Shown: piece by piece, positions 1 to 7,872 of the stretch
Position numbering within the stretch: position 1 is the stretch's first letter
How the letters are laid out: each line of letters begins with the position of its first letter
Origin: a virus
Strand: one strand, 5' to 3'
Virus record (IMG/VR): IMGVR_UViG_3300032134_000022
Location: 1 to 22,375 of that record
Length of the DNA: 22,375 nt
Notes under the pieces: generated by a model
Told to the model about the DNA's origin: nothing
Seen by the model: only the letters and a program-made list of their open reading frames with translations
Database searches by the model: none
Program-made: the position numbers and the translations under genes

Positions 1-31
1 GGTATCAAAGTAGACCAAATAAAAAAAGATT

Positions 32-67
32 AAAAAAATGCCCTGCTAGGCTTTTGACCTAGCAGGG
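32..67 (-). terminator. Rho-independent terminator of the leftward gene
   Basis: A perfect 10-bp stem, CCCTGCTAGG (41-50) and CCTAGCAGGG (58-67), encloses a 7-nt loop. Read on the minus strand, the stem is followed by CA and then seven T residues (complement of the A-run at 32-38). It lies 18 nt beyond the stop codon of the leftward gene at 86-808. The right flank has no T-run, so the element works leftwards only. Confidence 0.9.
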
Positions 68-85
68 ACTTGGGTGTCACAGTTA

Positions 86-808
86 CTACTTCAGAGGAAA
101 CTCACTCTGCGACTTGGTTATCCAAGCCATGAGACCTTTGCGGTCATCAGCAGACATTAGCTCTGCCTTGTTGCGTAAAGCCTTGAAGCAGTTGGTAGCC
201 AGACTGATTGCCTTGTCTACTTCGTCTACTTCAGGGGTTACAATGCCATGCATATCACCGAGTTGCTTGGCTATCGCAGACTTCAATCTACCCCAAGCCT
301 TATCAACAGAGTTGTTGAATGTAAGACGCTTGCTTTTATCAAGCAGAGCGTGAAGGCTAGGACCGAAAGTCCCTTCAGGGTTATTGTTAATACCCTTTTT
401 GTTAGCGACTAGCTTAAGCTTGCCGGTGTCAAGGTCACGGAGTTGCGTAGCAGTAAAGCTACGGTCAGGCTTTGCACCTTCATCTGCTATGGCATAGACA
501 CCGCCGTTGTCGACTAGGTCGAATGAGTAGTCCTTGTAAGACTTACCATCTGCAACCCCTTCAACAACACCGCCTTTGAGACTATCTGCTACATCAGGCA
601 TGGCATCGAAGACTGCTTGCACTTCGTCCTTGTAACCTTGCAAGGTCTGACCATCGACCGTGCGAAGTTTTAAATACTTCGAAGGTATTGCACCTTCAAT
701 GGTTGTTGCAATGGTTGTTGCTATATCTGCTACTGTTTCTGTTGCTACTGTAAATCTCTTAGCGTCAACTCTAAGCGTGCTAAGAACCGCCTTTGATAGT
801 GATAACAT
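86..808 (-). CDS. Hypothetical phage protein, 240 aa, transcribed leftwards
   Basis: I do not recognise this 240-residue protein. It starts at an ATG (806-808 on the complement) preceded by an AAGGAG ribosome site (815-820) with 6 nt spacing, so the start is secure. It ends close to a strong terminator. The N-terminal third carries alternating Ala/Thr/Val stretches. The middle is mixed and hydrophilic, with an NNNPEGTFGPSLHALLDK segment. The C-terminal part (about residues 160-240) is probably helical and charged, and ends in LMAWITKSQSEFPLK. There is no signal peptide, membrane span or catalytic motif that I can name. It is the only leftward gene in the window and lies back to back with the packaging operon, so it may be the last gene of an early or middle operon lying to the right of the divergent region or a lone accessory gene. 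By eye its codons look less AT-rich than those of the structural genes. Confidence 0.8.
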   Translation of the reverse strand: MLSLSKAVLSTLRVDAKRFTVATETVADIATTIATTIEGAIPSKYLKLRTVDGQTLQGYKDEVQAVFDAMPDVADSLKGGVVEGVADGKSYKDYSFDLVDNGGVYAIADEGAKPDRSFTATQLRDLDTGKLKLVANKKGINNNPEGTFGPSLHALLDKSKRLTFNNSVDKAWGRLKSAIAKQLGDMHGIVTPEVDEVDKAISLATNCFKALRNKAELMSADDRKGLMAWITKSQSEFPLK

Positions 809-928
809 AGTTATCTCCTTTGAAATAAGCCGTCCATAATAAACCGAATGTTTATCAGTCGCGACTTGATATAACTATGTCTTATATGACACTAATTAGC
901 AAAGCATAGGGTAATTAATTTAAAATGA

Positions 929-945
929 CCTGACATAGTGTCAGG
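929..945. promoter_or_regulatory. Inverted repeat, possible operator
   Basis: CCTGACA and TGTCAGG form a perfect 7-bp dyad around TAG, about 120 nt upstream of the leftward gene. A second TGACAC half-site occurs near 888-893. There is no T-run typical of a terminator beyond a TTTT on the right. The size suits a repressor or activator site in the divergent control region. This is an inference from symmetry and position only. Confidence 0.35.
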
Positions 946-1100
946 TTTTCAGGCGTCGCGTTTTTACCCTACCCCCCGCCTACCCCAACAAAACCAAACG
1001 GGACTCCATGTGTGCTATACACACTATGCGGAACACAAATAGTCACAACATTTTCAAACACCGCCCCCTAAGTTTACTAATTCAATATAGAAAAAATATT

Positions 1101-1130
1101 TTGCAAAAAATGTCAAAAACCAGGTATACT
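1101..1130 (+). promoter_or_regulatory. Sigma70-type promoter P1, rightward
   Basis: TTGCAA (1101-1106) and TATACT (1125-1130) are separated by 18 bp, giving a predicted start near 1137. It faces the terminase operon. The complement of 1111-1116 reads TTGACA, so a leftward -35 lies inside the same stretch, although its best -10 (TATATT) is 21 bp away and therefore doubtful. Confidence 0.6.
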
Positions 1131-1136
1131 AATTCT

Positions 1137-1193
1137 ATGCTTATTTGATAGTGAGCATGGTGTACCTCCTCTCAGGCCTCGTTCGCGGGGCCT
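1137..1193 (+). promoter_or_regulatory. Structured leader of the P1 transcript: two hairpins
   Basis: Right at the predicted P1 start the RNA can form ATGCTTA (1137-1143) with TGAGCAT (1152-1158), 7 bp including one G-U. It can then form an 8-bp stem, AGGCCTCG (1174-1181) with CGGGGCCT (1186-1193), around a TTCG tetraloop. The linker contains ACCTCCT, which matches the anti-Shine-Dalgarno core of 16S rRNA. No T-run follows the second stem, so it is probably not a terminator. A leader, a processing site or a small RNA are all possible. Confidence 0.4.
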
Positions 1194-1252
1194 ACTTATT
1201 ACAAACGATTCTTATTACCACATGAAACACTAAAACCTAATAAAATAGGGGC

Positions 1253-1342
1253 ATGAATATCCTATACACACTACTTGGTCTACTCAACATCTGTTTATAT
1301 TTAGTATTACTTTACGTTTTCTGTTTGTTTTTACTGATCTAA
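1253..1342 (+). CDS. Possible 29-aa hydrophobic membrane peptide
   Basis: An ATG at 1253 opens a 29-codon frame ending in TAA (1340-1342). Apart from a few polar residues the product is entirely hydrophobic (Leu, Ile, Val, Phe, Tyr, Cys), which is the composition of a single transmembrane helix. An AGGGG sits only 1-2 nt before the ATG, so the ribosome site is closer than ideal. It lies between promoters P1 and P2, and its 3' end overlaps P2. Small single-span peptides are common in phages, as holin-like or inhibitor peptides, but a frame this short could also be chance in AT-rich DNA. I cannot assign a function. Confidence 0.35.
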   Translation: MNILYTLLGLLNICLYLVLLYVFCLFLLI

Positions 1343-1353
1343 TAAGATATACT
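1325..1353 (+). promoter_or_regulatory. Sigma70-type promoter P2 with overlapping dyad
   Basis: TTGTTT (1325-1330) and TATACT (1348-1353) are 17 bp apart, giving a start near 1360, just upstream of the terminase small-subunit gene. A perfect inverted repeat, GATCTAA (1336-1342) and TTAGATC (1353-1359), straddles the -10 region. A protein bound there would block or position RNA polymerase, so this may be a regulated late promoter. Confidence 0.55.
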
Positions 1354-1396
1354 TAGATCCAACGCTGCAAATAACTAAGGTGTAACAGCAAACACA

Positions 1397-2008
1397 ATGA
1401 GTAATAAATCAACAAACGTAACAGACGACAATACCAAACACACATCGAACCATACTGTGGTACTTCCTCACATAGAAGATAATATACCACTGCCTAAAAA
1501 CGCTAGAGAAGCTTTGCCTGAGATGTCACCGGACGAAGAACTTACAATGAGAGCGCATACGATTAAAGTTATATCAGATATACAAGATGAGGCAATAGAA
1601 CCCTCAGACGATGAAATGGAAACAGCGGAAACTATCGCAAAAGAGATGATGAAAAACCCAGAACTCAAACCTGAGTTTGGAAATTATCCTAATGAGACGA
1701 TAGCTTACCTGGCCGGCTTAGTGAATCAAACTAGTCACATGGTAGCTAAAGACCTAGCAGAGATAAAGTTGTCGGTACTTAATGGACTACTACAAGAAGC
1801 AGCAATGGCGAAGTCTCCTCGTGAACGCATATCAGCATGGAAAGCAGTAGGAGAGATTGATGGCGTCGATGCGTTTAAAAAGAAGACAGAGATTACACAC
1901 ATCAATAAATCAGGTGAAGAGTTAGAAAGAGAATTAAGAGAGACAATAGAACAACTTAAGGGTAAGGTCATAGAAGGTGAAGTCATAGAAGAAGATGACG
2001 ATGATTAA
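1397..2008 (+). CDS. Terminase small subunit (probable)
   Basis: This 203-residue acidic protein lies directly upstream of, and overlaps by 14 nt, the large terminase gene. That is the usual place of the DNA-recognition subunit of the packaging motor. The N-terminal 50 residues are polar and probably disordered. A helical middle section follows (about 80-150), and then a segment, SPRERISAWKAVGEIDGVDA (about 139-158), typical of phage small terminases, where a helix precedes a GVDAFKKK turn. The tail is Glu/Asp-rich (EGEVIEEDDDD). The ribosome site is weak: AAGGTG at about 1377 is 14 nt from the ATG, so the exact start is less certain. The assignment rests on position and overall pattern rather than a diagnostic motif. 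Confidence 0.65.
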   Translation: MSNKSTNVTDDNTKHTSNHTVVLPHIEDNIPLPKNAREALPEMSPDEELTMRAHTIKVISDIQDEAIEPSDDEMETAETIAKEMMKNPELKPEFGNYPNETIAYLAGLVNQTSHMVAKDLAEIKLSVLNGLLQEAAMAKSPRERISAWKAVGEIDGVDAFKKKTEITHINKSGEELERELRETIEQLKGKVIEGEVIEEDDDD

Positions 2009-3527
2009 CGAACAGGACCTAGAGCTACTTCAAAGAGAAATACCTAACATGTCTGAACAAGACAGACAAAGACACCTTAGACTATTAAAACAGTACAAAA
2101 AGAACTTAACTAAAACACAGGGGAAGGCAAACTTCTTAGACTTTATCAAGCATGTCTACCCCGATTATAAAGTAGGAGCACATCATGCAAAATTGGCTAA
2201 ATTATTTGAAGAAATATCAAGAGGAGTTAGAAAACGAGTTATCGTCAATATCGCGCCTCGTCACGGAAAATCAGAACTTATTTCCTATCTGGCTCCGGCT
2301 TGGTTTTTGGGTAACCATCCAGCAAAAAAGGTTATCATGGCATCTCATACAGCAGATCTTGCTGTTAACTTCGGCCGTCGGGTCAGGAATCTCGTGGGTT
2401 CAGATGCTTATAAAGACATATTCCCCGATATCAGTCTACAAGCGGATAGTAAAAGCGCCAGTAGGTGGGGTACGAATCATAACGGTGAGTATTTTGCTAT
2501 TGGTGTTGGTGGTGCTTTGGCTGGTCGTGGAGCAGATCTATTTATAATCGACGATCCCCACTCAGAACAAGATGCCAAACTGGGCAAAGGCGACGTGTTC
2601 TTGCCAGCTTGGGAATGGTTTCAATCAGGGCCTCTACAGAGGCTGATGCCGGGGGGAGCAATTGTAGTAGTGATGACGAGATGGTCGAAGCTAGACTTGA
2701 CAGGACAGATTATCAACCAGATGACCAAGAACGACGATGTTGATGACTGGGAAGTAGTAGAGTTTCCAGCAATACTTGAAGATAAAAAGGGGAATGAAGT
2801 CCCATTATGGCCTGAGTTCTGGCCATTAGAAGAATTACAGAGTAGAAGAGCTGCATTAGACATACGATACTGGAACGCACAGTACTTACAGAACCCAACA
2901 TCAGAAGAAGGCGCACTAATCAAGCGAGAATGGTGGAATATGTGGGAAGAAGAAGACCCGCCACCGTGTGAATTTATAATAATGACACTGGATGCTGCGC
3001 AAGAAGCTAATAACAGAGCGGATTACAACGCATTAACAACATGGGGCGTATTTCTTAATGAAGATACTAACAATTACGCTATAATATTATTAAATGCAAT
3101 AAAAGAGCGTTTGGAATTCCCAGAACTTAAGCAGCTATGCTTAGATGAATATCAAGAGTGGGAGCCAGACGCGTTTATTGTTGAGAAAAAATCAAATGGT
3201 GCAGCACTATATCAAGAATTTAGAAGAATGGGAATACCTGTTGGAGAATTTACGCCTGGAAAAGGACAGGATAAGATTAGCCGTGTTAATGCTGTGTCTG
3301 ATTTGTTTAGTGGTGGTGTTGTTTGGGCACCAGACAAGCGTTGGGCGCATGAGGTTATTGAAGAATGCAACGATTTCCCTAGTGGTGCCAACGATGACTT
3401 GGTTGACTCCACAACTTTAGCCCTCGCTCGCTTCAGGCAGGGTGGATTTATTCGATTGCCGAATGATGAAGAGGATGATATAGTGATGTTTAGGGGTAGA
3501 AACCATAAAAAATATTATGCAGTGTAA
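1995..3527 (+). CDS. terL: Terminase large subunit (ATPase/nuclease packaging motor)
   Basis: This 510-residue protein pumps phage DNA into the prohead and cuts it. The N-terminal ATPase has a Walker A of the APRHGKS type (residues 87-93), a Walker B DLFIIDD (181-187) and a coupling segment VVVMTRW (224-230). The C-terminal RNase H-fold nuclease shows the three expected acidic positions: Asp333 in TLDAA, Glu397 in FIVEKKS, and the NDDLVDS cluster (Asp467/468/471). Length and domain order fit the T4 gp17-like family. Two ATGs (1995 and 2001) are possible starts, both inside the end of the small-subunit gene, which indicates translational coupling. Confidence 0.95.
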   Translation: MTMINEQDLELLQREIPNMSEQDRQRHLRLLKQYKKNLTKTQGKANFLDFIKHVYPDYKVGAHHAKLAKLFEEISRGVRKRVIVNIAPRHGKSELISYLAPAWFLGNHPAKKVIMASHTADLAVNFGRRVRNLVGSDAYKDIFPDISLQADSKSASRWGTNHNGEYFAIGVGGALAGRGADLFIIDDPHSEQDAKLGKGDVFLPAWEWFQSGPLQRLMPGGAIVVVMTRWSKLDLTGQIINQMTKNDDVDDWEVVEFPAILEDKKGNEVPLWPEFWPLEELQSRRAALDIRYWNAQYLQNPTSEEGALIKREWWNMWEEEDPPPCEFIIMTLDAAQEANNRADYNALTTWGVFLNEDTNNYAIILLNAIKERLEFPELKQLCLDEYQEWEPDAFIVEKKSNGAALYQEFRRMGIPVGEFTPGKGQDKISRVNAVSDLFSGGVVWAPDKRWAHEVIEECNDFPSGANDDLVDSTTLALARFRQGGFIRLPNDEEDDIVMFRGRNHKKYYAV

Positions 3528-3539
3528 TAAGGATAAATA

Positions 3540-6122
3540 ATGGCAGATATAGATAAAGGACTGTATGCAGCTCCAGAAGGCATAGAAGAAATAGCTGAAA
3601 ATGAAGAAGCTATTGAAATAGAAATAGAAGACCCAGAAAAAGTTACTATTGGTATTGGTGATAGTGAGATTGTTATTGATCCAGATAGAATGGATGATGA
3701 TGAGTTTTCTGAAAACCTAGCTGAAGAACTAGATGAACAATATTTAGCTGAACTATCCTCAGATTTACTTGAAGATTTCTCTAATGATATAAACTCTAGA
3801 AAAGACTGGCTTGAAACATACGTTGATGGCTTAGAACTACTAGGACTTAAAATAGAAGAAAGGTCCGAACCATGGGAAGGCGCATGTGCTGTCTATCACC
3901 CACTACTCTCCGAAGCACTCGTTAAATTCCAAGCAGAAACAATGATGGAAACCTTTCCAGCTGCAGGCCCTGTGAAGACTTCTATTATTGGAAAAGAAAC
4001 ACCTGAGTGTTTAGAATCAGCAGCACGAGTACAAGAGAATATGAATTATCAACTCATGGATAAAATGCCAGAGTATCGACCTGAACATGAGAGAATGTTA
4101 TGGGGACTAGGTTTAGCAGGTAATGCATTTAAGAAAGTTTATTATGATCCAGCATTAGAACGTCAAGTGTCATTGTTTGTACCAGCTGAAGATATGGTTG
4201 TACCTTATGGTGCTTCTAACTTAGAAACAGCAGAGCGAATTACTCATGTAATGCGTAAAACAAAACAAGAAATTCATAACTTGCAAGAAATAGGTTTTTA
4301 TAAAGATATAGATTTAGGTGAAGCAGATTATGACTTAGATGAAGTAGAGAAAAAAATTGCAGAACAGATGGGTTTTGATGCTACTAATGATGATAGATAT
4401 AAAATACTAGAGATGAATGTTAACCTTGACTTAGAAGGTTATGAAGACAAAGATGGAAATAGAAAAACAGGAATAGCATTACCTTACGTTGTTACTATTG
4501 ATAAGGGCACTACAGAGATTTTAGCAATTAGACGTAATTGGAATCAAGATGACAGTATGAAAAAACGCCGTGAACATTTTGTTCACTATGGTTATATACC
4601 AGGGTTTGGATTTTACTGCTTTGGATTAATACATTTGATTGGTGGCTTTTCAAAATCAGGCACAATGTTATTAAGACAGTTAGTAGACGCGGGTACATTA
4701 TCTAATCTCCCAGGTGGATTTAAAGCAAGAGGCTTACGTATTAAAGGTGATGATACACCAATTGGACCGGCAGAGTGGAGAGATGTTGATGCACCGTCTG
4801 GAACTATCCGTGATAACTTAATGCCACTACCATATAAAGAGCCAAGTCAAGTGCTTGCTGCTTTAATGGATAAAATTATTGATGAAGGTAGACGCTTTGC
4901 TTCTGCTGCAGATATGAAAGTATCTGATATGTCAGCTAACTCTCCAGTAGGTTCTACACTTGCAATACTAGAACGAACACTCAAAGTAATGTCGGCAGTT
5001 AATGCTCGTATCTATTACTCAATGAAGAAAGAGTTTGGATTACTTAAAACATTAATTAAAGACTACACAGATCCAAACTATCAATATGATCCTGCATCAG
5101 GAACACCCGGCGCTAAACAAGCTGACTACGATAAAGTTAATCTTATTCCTGTTGCTGACCCAAACGCTGCAACTATGGCACAGAAAGTTGTGCAGTATCA
5201 AGCAGTTATGCAAATGGCTCAACAGAATCCAGATATATATGACTTACCAGAACTTAACAGACAGATGCTAGACGTACTTGGTGTAAAGAACGCAGAGAAA
5301 CTCATTCCTAATAAAGATGATATTAAACAGTTAGGTCCTGTAACAGAAAATATGAATATTATTAATGGTAAGCCAGTAAAAGCGTTTCTTGACCAAGATC
5401 ATGAAGCTCATATTGCAGTACATATGGCATTTACTGATGATCCTTTAATTAGAAAGCTTGTGGGACAAAGTACAAAAGCAGGAATGATACAAGCTGCTAT
5501 GGAAGCTCATATTGCAGAACACGTTGCTTTTCAATATAGATTAGAAATAGAAAGAAAACTAGGTGTACCTCTTCCACCAATGGATGAACCACTACCAGTA
5601 GATATTGAAAACGAAGTTGCTAGATTAACAGCTGAAGCTGCACCAAAAGTTTTAGGAGACAGTAGTCTAAAAGCGTCTGAAGAAGAAAGACAACAACAAG
5701 CTCAAGACCCTGTATTACAAATGCAACAAGCAGAGCTTCAAATTAAACAAGAAGAAGCCAAGACTAAAGCCCAGAAAGTGATGGCTGATATTCAACTTGA
5801 TATAGCTAAACTTGAACTTGATAAACAGAAAGCAACCGTAGAAGTACAGAAAGATGTAATGCTTGCACAAACCAAAATCAAGTCTACTGAATCTATAGCA
5901 GGAGCTAAAATTGGAGCTGAAGCTGAAATGCAACAGAAAGACATAACAACTAAAGAAGTTATAGAAGGCGCTAAATTAGGAGCACAAGCAATTAACAAAG
6001 CAAAAGATATTGCTTTACGCTCAGAAGAATCTAGGTTACGTAACGAGACTATTGCACATACGCAAAAGTTAAGAGACAGAACCGAGATAAAAGAAACTAA
6101 AGATGAGGACAATACTAACTAA
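3540..6122 (+). CDS. Portal protein, P22-like, with long coiled-coil C-terminus
   Basis: The product is 860 residues, long for a portal. It would form the dodecameric vertex ring through which DNA enters and to which the tail attaches. After an acidic, probably disordered N-terminus (1-80) comes a region rich in portal-like helices, with an RKDWLETYVDGLELLGLKIE stretch (about 87-106) and PWEGACAVYHPLL (about 111-123) as in P22-type head-tail connecting proteins. About 715-850 is a long Gln/Lys/Glu/Ala-rich coiled coil (QQQAQDPVLQMQQAELQIKQ), which would match the helical barrel of P22-type portals. The AAGGA site at 3529-3533 is 6 nt from the ATG. It follows terL by 12 nt and is followed after 14 nt by the next gene. 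Confidence 0.85.
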   Translation: MADIDKGLYAAPEGIEEIAENEEAIEIEIEDPEKVTIGIGDSEIVIDPDRMDDDEFSENLAEELDEQYLAELSSDLLEDFSNDINSRKDWLETYVDGLELLGLKIEERSEPWEGACAVYHPLLSEALVKFQAETMMETFPAAGPVKTSIIGKETPECLESAARVQENMNYQLMDKMPEYRPEHERMLWGLGLAGNAFKKVYYDPALERQVSLFVPAEDMVVPYGASNLETAERITHVMRKTKQEIHNLQEIGFYKDIDLGEADYDLDEVEKKIAEQMGFDATNDDRYKILEMNVNLDLEGYEDKDGNRKTGIALPYVVTIDKGTTEILAIRRNWNQDDSMKKRREHFVHYGYIPGFGFYCFGLIHLIGGFSKSGTMLLRQLVDAGTLSNLPGGFKARGLRIKGDDTPIGPAEWRDVDAPSGTIRDNLMPLPYKEPSQVLAALMDKIIDEGRRFASAADMKVSDMSANSPVGSTLAILERTLKVMSAVNARIYYSMKKEFGLLKTLIKDYTDPNYQYDPASGTPGAKQADYDKVNLIPVADPNAATMAQKVVQYQAVMQMAQQNPDIYDLPELNRQMLDVLGVKNAEKLIPNKDDIKQLGPVTENMNIINGKPVKAFLDQDHEAHIAVHMAFTDDPLIRKLVGQSTKAGMIQAAMEAHIAEHVAFQYRLEIERKLGVPLPPMDEPLPVDIENEVARLTAEAAPKVLGDSSLKASEEERQQQAQDPVLQMQQAELQIKQEEAKTKAQKVMADIQLDIAKLELDKQKATVEVQKDVMLAQTKIKSTESIAGAKIGAEAEMQQKDITTKEVIEGAKLGAQAINKAKDIALRSEESRLRNETIAHTQKLRDRTEIKETKDEDNTN

Positions 6123-6136
6123 TAAAAAGGACTAAC

Positions 6137-6382
6137 ATGACAGAGAAAGAAACGCTCTTATATTTATCAGGCCAGATAAAAGAGAGACGCAACGAAGTAA
6201 CAGAAGATATGGCTAGAGGCACCGCTGACCTCGCAGGTTATCAGCATGCATGTGGACAAGTTAGAGGATTTGACCACGTTCAAATGTTTATTGCTGATAT
6301 GATAGCAAACCTAACTAAAGACAACGAAGACTTTGAAAGTAGTCCTACGGATAGTGTTGTAAAGATAGGGGGTAAAAAATGA
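6137..6382 (+). CDS. Small hypothetical protein, 81 aa
   Basis: I do not recognise this 81-residue protein. It is mostly helical and charged in its first half (ETLLYLSGQIKERRNEVTED) and contains a conserved-looking GYQHACGQVRGFDHVQ segment, ending in KIGGKK. An AAGGA site precedes the ATG. Its stop overlaps the start of the co-chaperonin gene (ATGA at 6379-6382), so the two are translated together. The location between portal and co-chaperonin suggests a head-assembly role, but nothing in the sequence proves it. Confidence 0.75.
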   Translation: MTEKETLLYLSGQIKERRNEVTEDMARGTADLAGYQHACGQVRGFDHVQMFIADMIANLTKDNEDFESSPTDSVVKIGGKK

Positions 6383-6831
6383 CTATAGCCACCCCAGACC
6401 AAACAATAGTCTCCAGCTCTGGAGCACCTATTAAAACTAAAAATACTAAAACCACTGACGGTAAAAAAGTTAGCGAAGATGAAGCATTAGCTAAACTAAC
6501 TTCACAGTTACCTGATGTTAAAGGATACCGCATATTATGTATGGTGCCTGAAGCAGAAGATACTTATGAAGGTGGAATTATTAAATCAGATTCTGTAAAA
6601 CAATTACAAGAGCATGCAACAGTGGTCTTATTTGTTATGCAGCTAGGAGATTTAGCGTATCAAGACGACGCTAGGTTCCCAACAGGAGCATGGTGTAAAG
6701 AAGGAGACTTCGTTATTACTCGTGCTTATGCAGGTACTAGAATTAAAATTCACGGAAAAGAATTCCGCATTATTAACGACGACACGGTTGAAGCTGTAGT
6801 GGATGATCCACGTGGCTACGAACGCGCATAG
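6379..6831 (+). CDS. groES: GroES-like co-chaperonin
   Basis: This 150-residue protein has a 45-residue polar N-terminal extension followed by a GroES-type domain. GYRILCMVPEAEDTYEGGII (49-68) corresponds to the first beta strand and mobile loop of GroES, including the Gly-Gly-Ile-Ile that docks into GroEL. The middle has a KEGDFVITRAYAGT segment (107-120), matching the GDRVLFSKYAGT-like part of GroES. The end, KIHGKEFRIINDDTVEAVV (123-141), matches the final GroES hairpin. GroES-family proteins cap the GroEL chamber. Phage versions such as T4 gp31 let the host GroEL fold the major capsid protein. A place between portal and capsid genes fits that role. It starts by ATGA overlap with the previous gene. 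The roof-loop region is divergent. Confidence 0.82.
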   Translation: MTIATPDQTIVSSSGAPIKTKNTKTTDGKKVSEDEALAKLTSQLPDVKGYRILCMVPEAEDTYEGGIIKSDSVKQLQEHATVVLFVMQLGDLAYQDDARFPTGAWCKEGDFVITRAYAGTRIKIHGKEFRIINDDTVEAVVDDPRGYERA

Positions 6832-6840
6832 GAGAATAGC

Positions 6841-7872
6841 ATGGCTGAAATTATAAATGAAATACCAGATGAATTAGATATGAAGGGGGAAGAGCTAGAA
6901 GTTGATTTAGACGAAGGTAAAAAAGCCGAACCTGAAAAATCTACTTCTGATGTTGAAAGAGTAGAGCAACCTAAAAAAGTTGAGCCAGAGTTAGAAATTG
7001 AAGAAGAAGACGATACTCCACCAGAAGACAGAGGTAAAGAACCATTACCTGATGATATTGTAAAAGAGGTAGAGGGAGATACTCTTGAAGGTTACTCTGA
7101 ACGTGTTAAACAACGTATGGCGCAATTGAAGAAGATGCATCATGATGAAAGACGCGAGAAAGAGAAAGCTGAAAGAGAAAGACAAGAGGCTGTGAGTTAT
7201 GCGCAGCAAGTAGCGGATCAAAATAAAAAATTACAGTCTACACTAAGTACAGGCGAGGAAGACTATATTAAGACTTTAGTCAGTGCTTCTGAAACTGAGT
7301 TAAATTTAGCTAAACGTGATTATAAAGAAGCTTATGAAAGTGGGGATACAGAGAAAATAGTTGAAGCTCAGGGTGCAATGAATAGTGCCCAAATGAAATT
7401 AGCTCAAGCTAGTGGACTAAAACCTCAATATACTGCTTCACAAGAGGTAGAAAATAGTGTAGAGTCTAATCAACAACAAGTACGACCTCAAGTCGCTAAA
7501 CCAGATGCTAAAGCGCAAGCTTGGCAAGATACAAATACTTGGTTTGGCAAAGATGAAGAAATGACTTCATTGGCTTTAGGGGTACATGAAAAATTAGTTA
7601 GAAATGGGTTAAGTCCTACTTCTGACGAATACTATCGTCGTATAGATGAAACGATGCAAAAACGATTCCCTGAAAATTTTGGGGATAATTCGTTGGAACC
7701 GGATAGACCCGCCCAACGCAAACCTTCGAATGTAGTTGCGCCGGCAACGCGTAGTACCGCGCCAAGAAAAGTACGTCTTTCTAAGACACAAGTTGCTTTT
7801 GCTAAAAAGCTTAAGTTAACACCGGAACAATATGCACGAGAAATGATTAAATTGGAGAACGCAAATGGATAA
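6841..7872 (+). CDS. Scaffolding-type protein
   Basis: This 343-residue protein has the build of a phage scaffold, the internal template around which the capsid shell assembles. The N-terminal 85 residues are strongly acidic (Glu/Asp with Lys). Residues of about 86-135 form a charged coiled coil (RMAQLKKMHHDERREKEKAE). The centre is helical and Gln/Ala-rich. The last 40 residues are basic and helical (RKVRLSKTQVAFAKKLKLTP), like the coat-binding C-terminal helices of known scaffolds. It lies a few genes before the capsid gene, the normal position. There is no Ser protease motif, so it is probably not a protease-scaffold fusion. The ribosome site is AGGAGA ahead of the ATG. Its end overlaps the next gene by 8 nt. 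Confidence 0.7.
   Translation: MAEIINEIPDELDMKGEELEVDLDEGKKAEPEKSTSDVERVEQPKKVEPELEIEEEDDTPPEDRGKEPLPDDIVKEVEGDTLEGYSERVKQRMAQLKKMHHDERREKEKAERERQEAVSYAQQVADQNKKLQSTLSTGEEDYIKTLVSASETELNLAKRDYKEAYESGDTEKIVEAQGAMNSAQMKLAQASGLKPQYTASQEVENSVESNQQQVRPQVAKPDAKAQAWQDTNTWFGKDEEMTSLALGVHEKLVRNGLSPTSDEYYRRIDETMQKRFPENFGDNSLEPDRPAQRKPSNVVAPATRSTAPRKVRLSKTQVAFAKKLKLTPEQYAREMIKLENANG

Noticed and set aside
1174-1193. Hairpin with TTCG loop as a terminator or tRNA fragment
   Set aside because: No T-run follows, and no cloverleaf can be drawn around the TTCG, so neither call is supported.
2621-2923. Open frame on the minus strand inside terL
   Set aside because: It is a shadow of the terminase coding frame, with no ribosome site and no recognisable product. 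The same holds for the other long antisense frames in the window.
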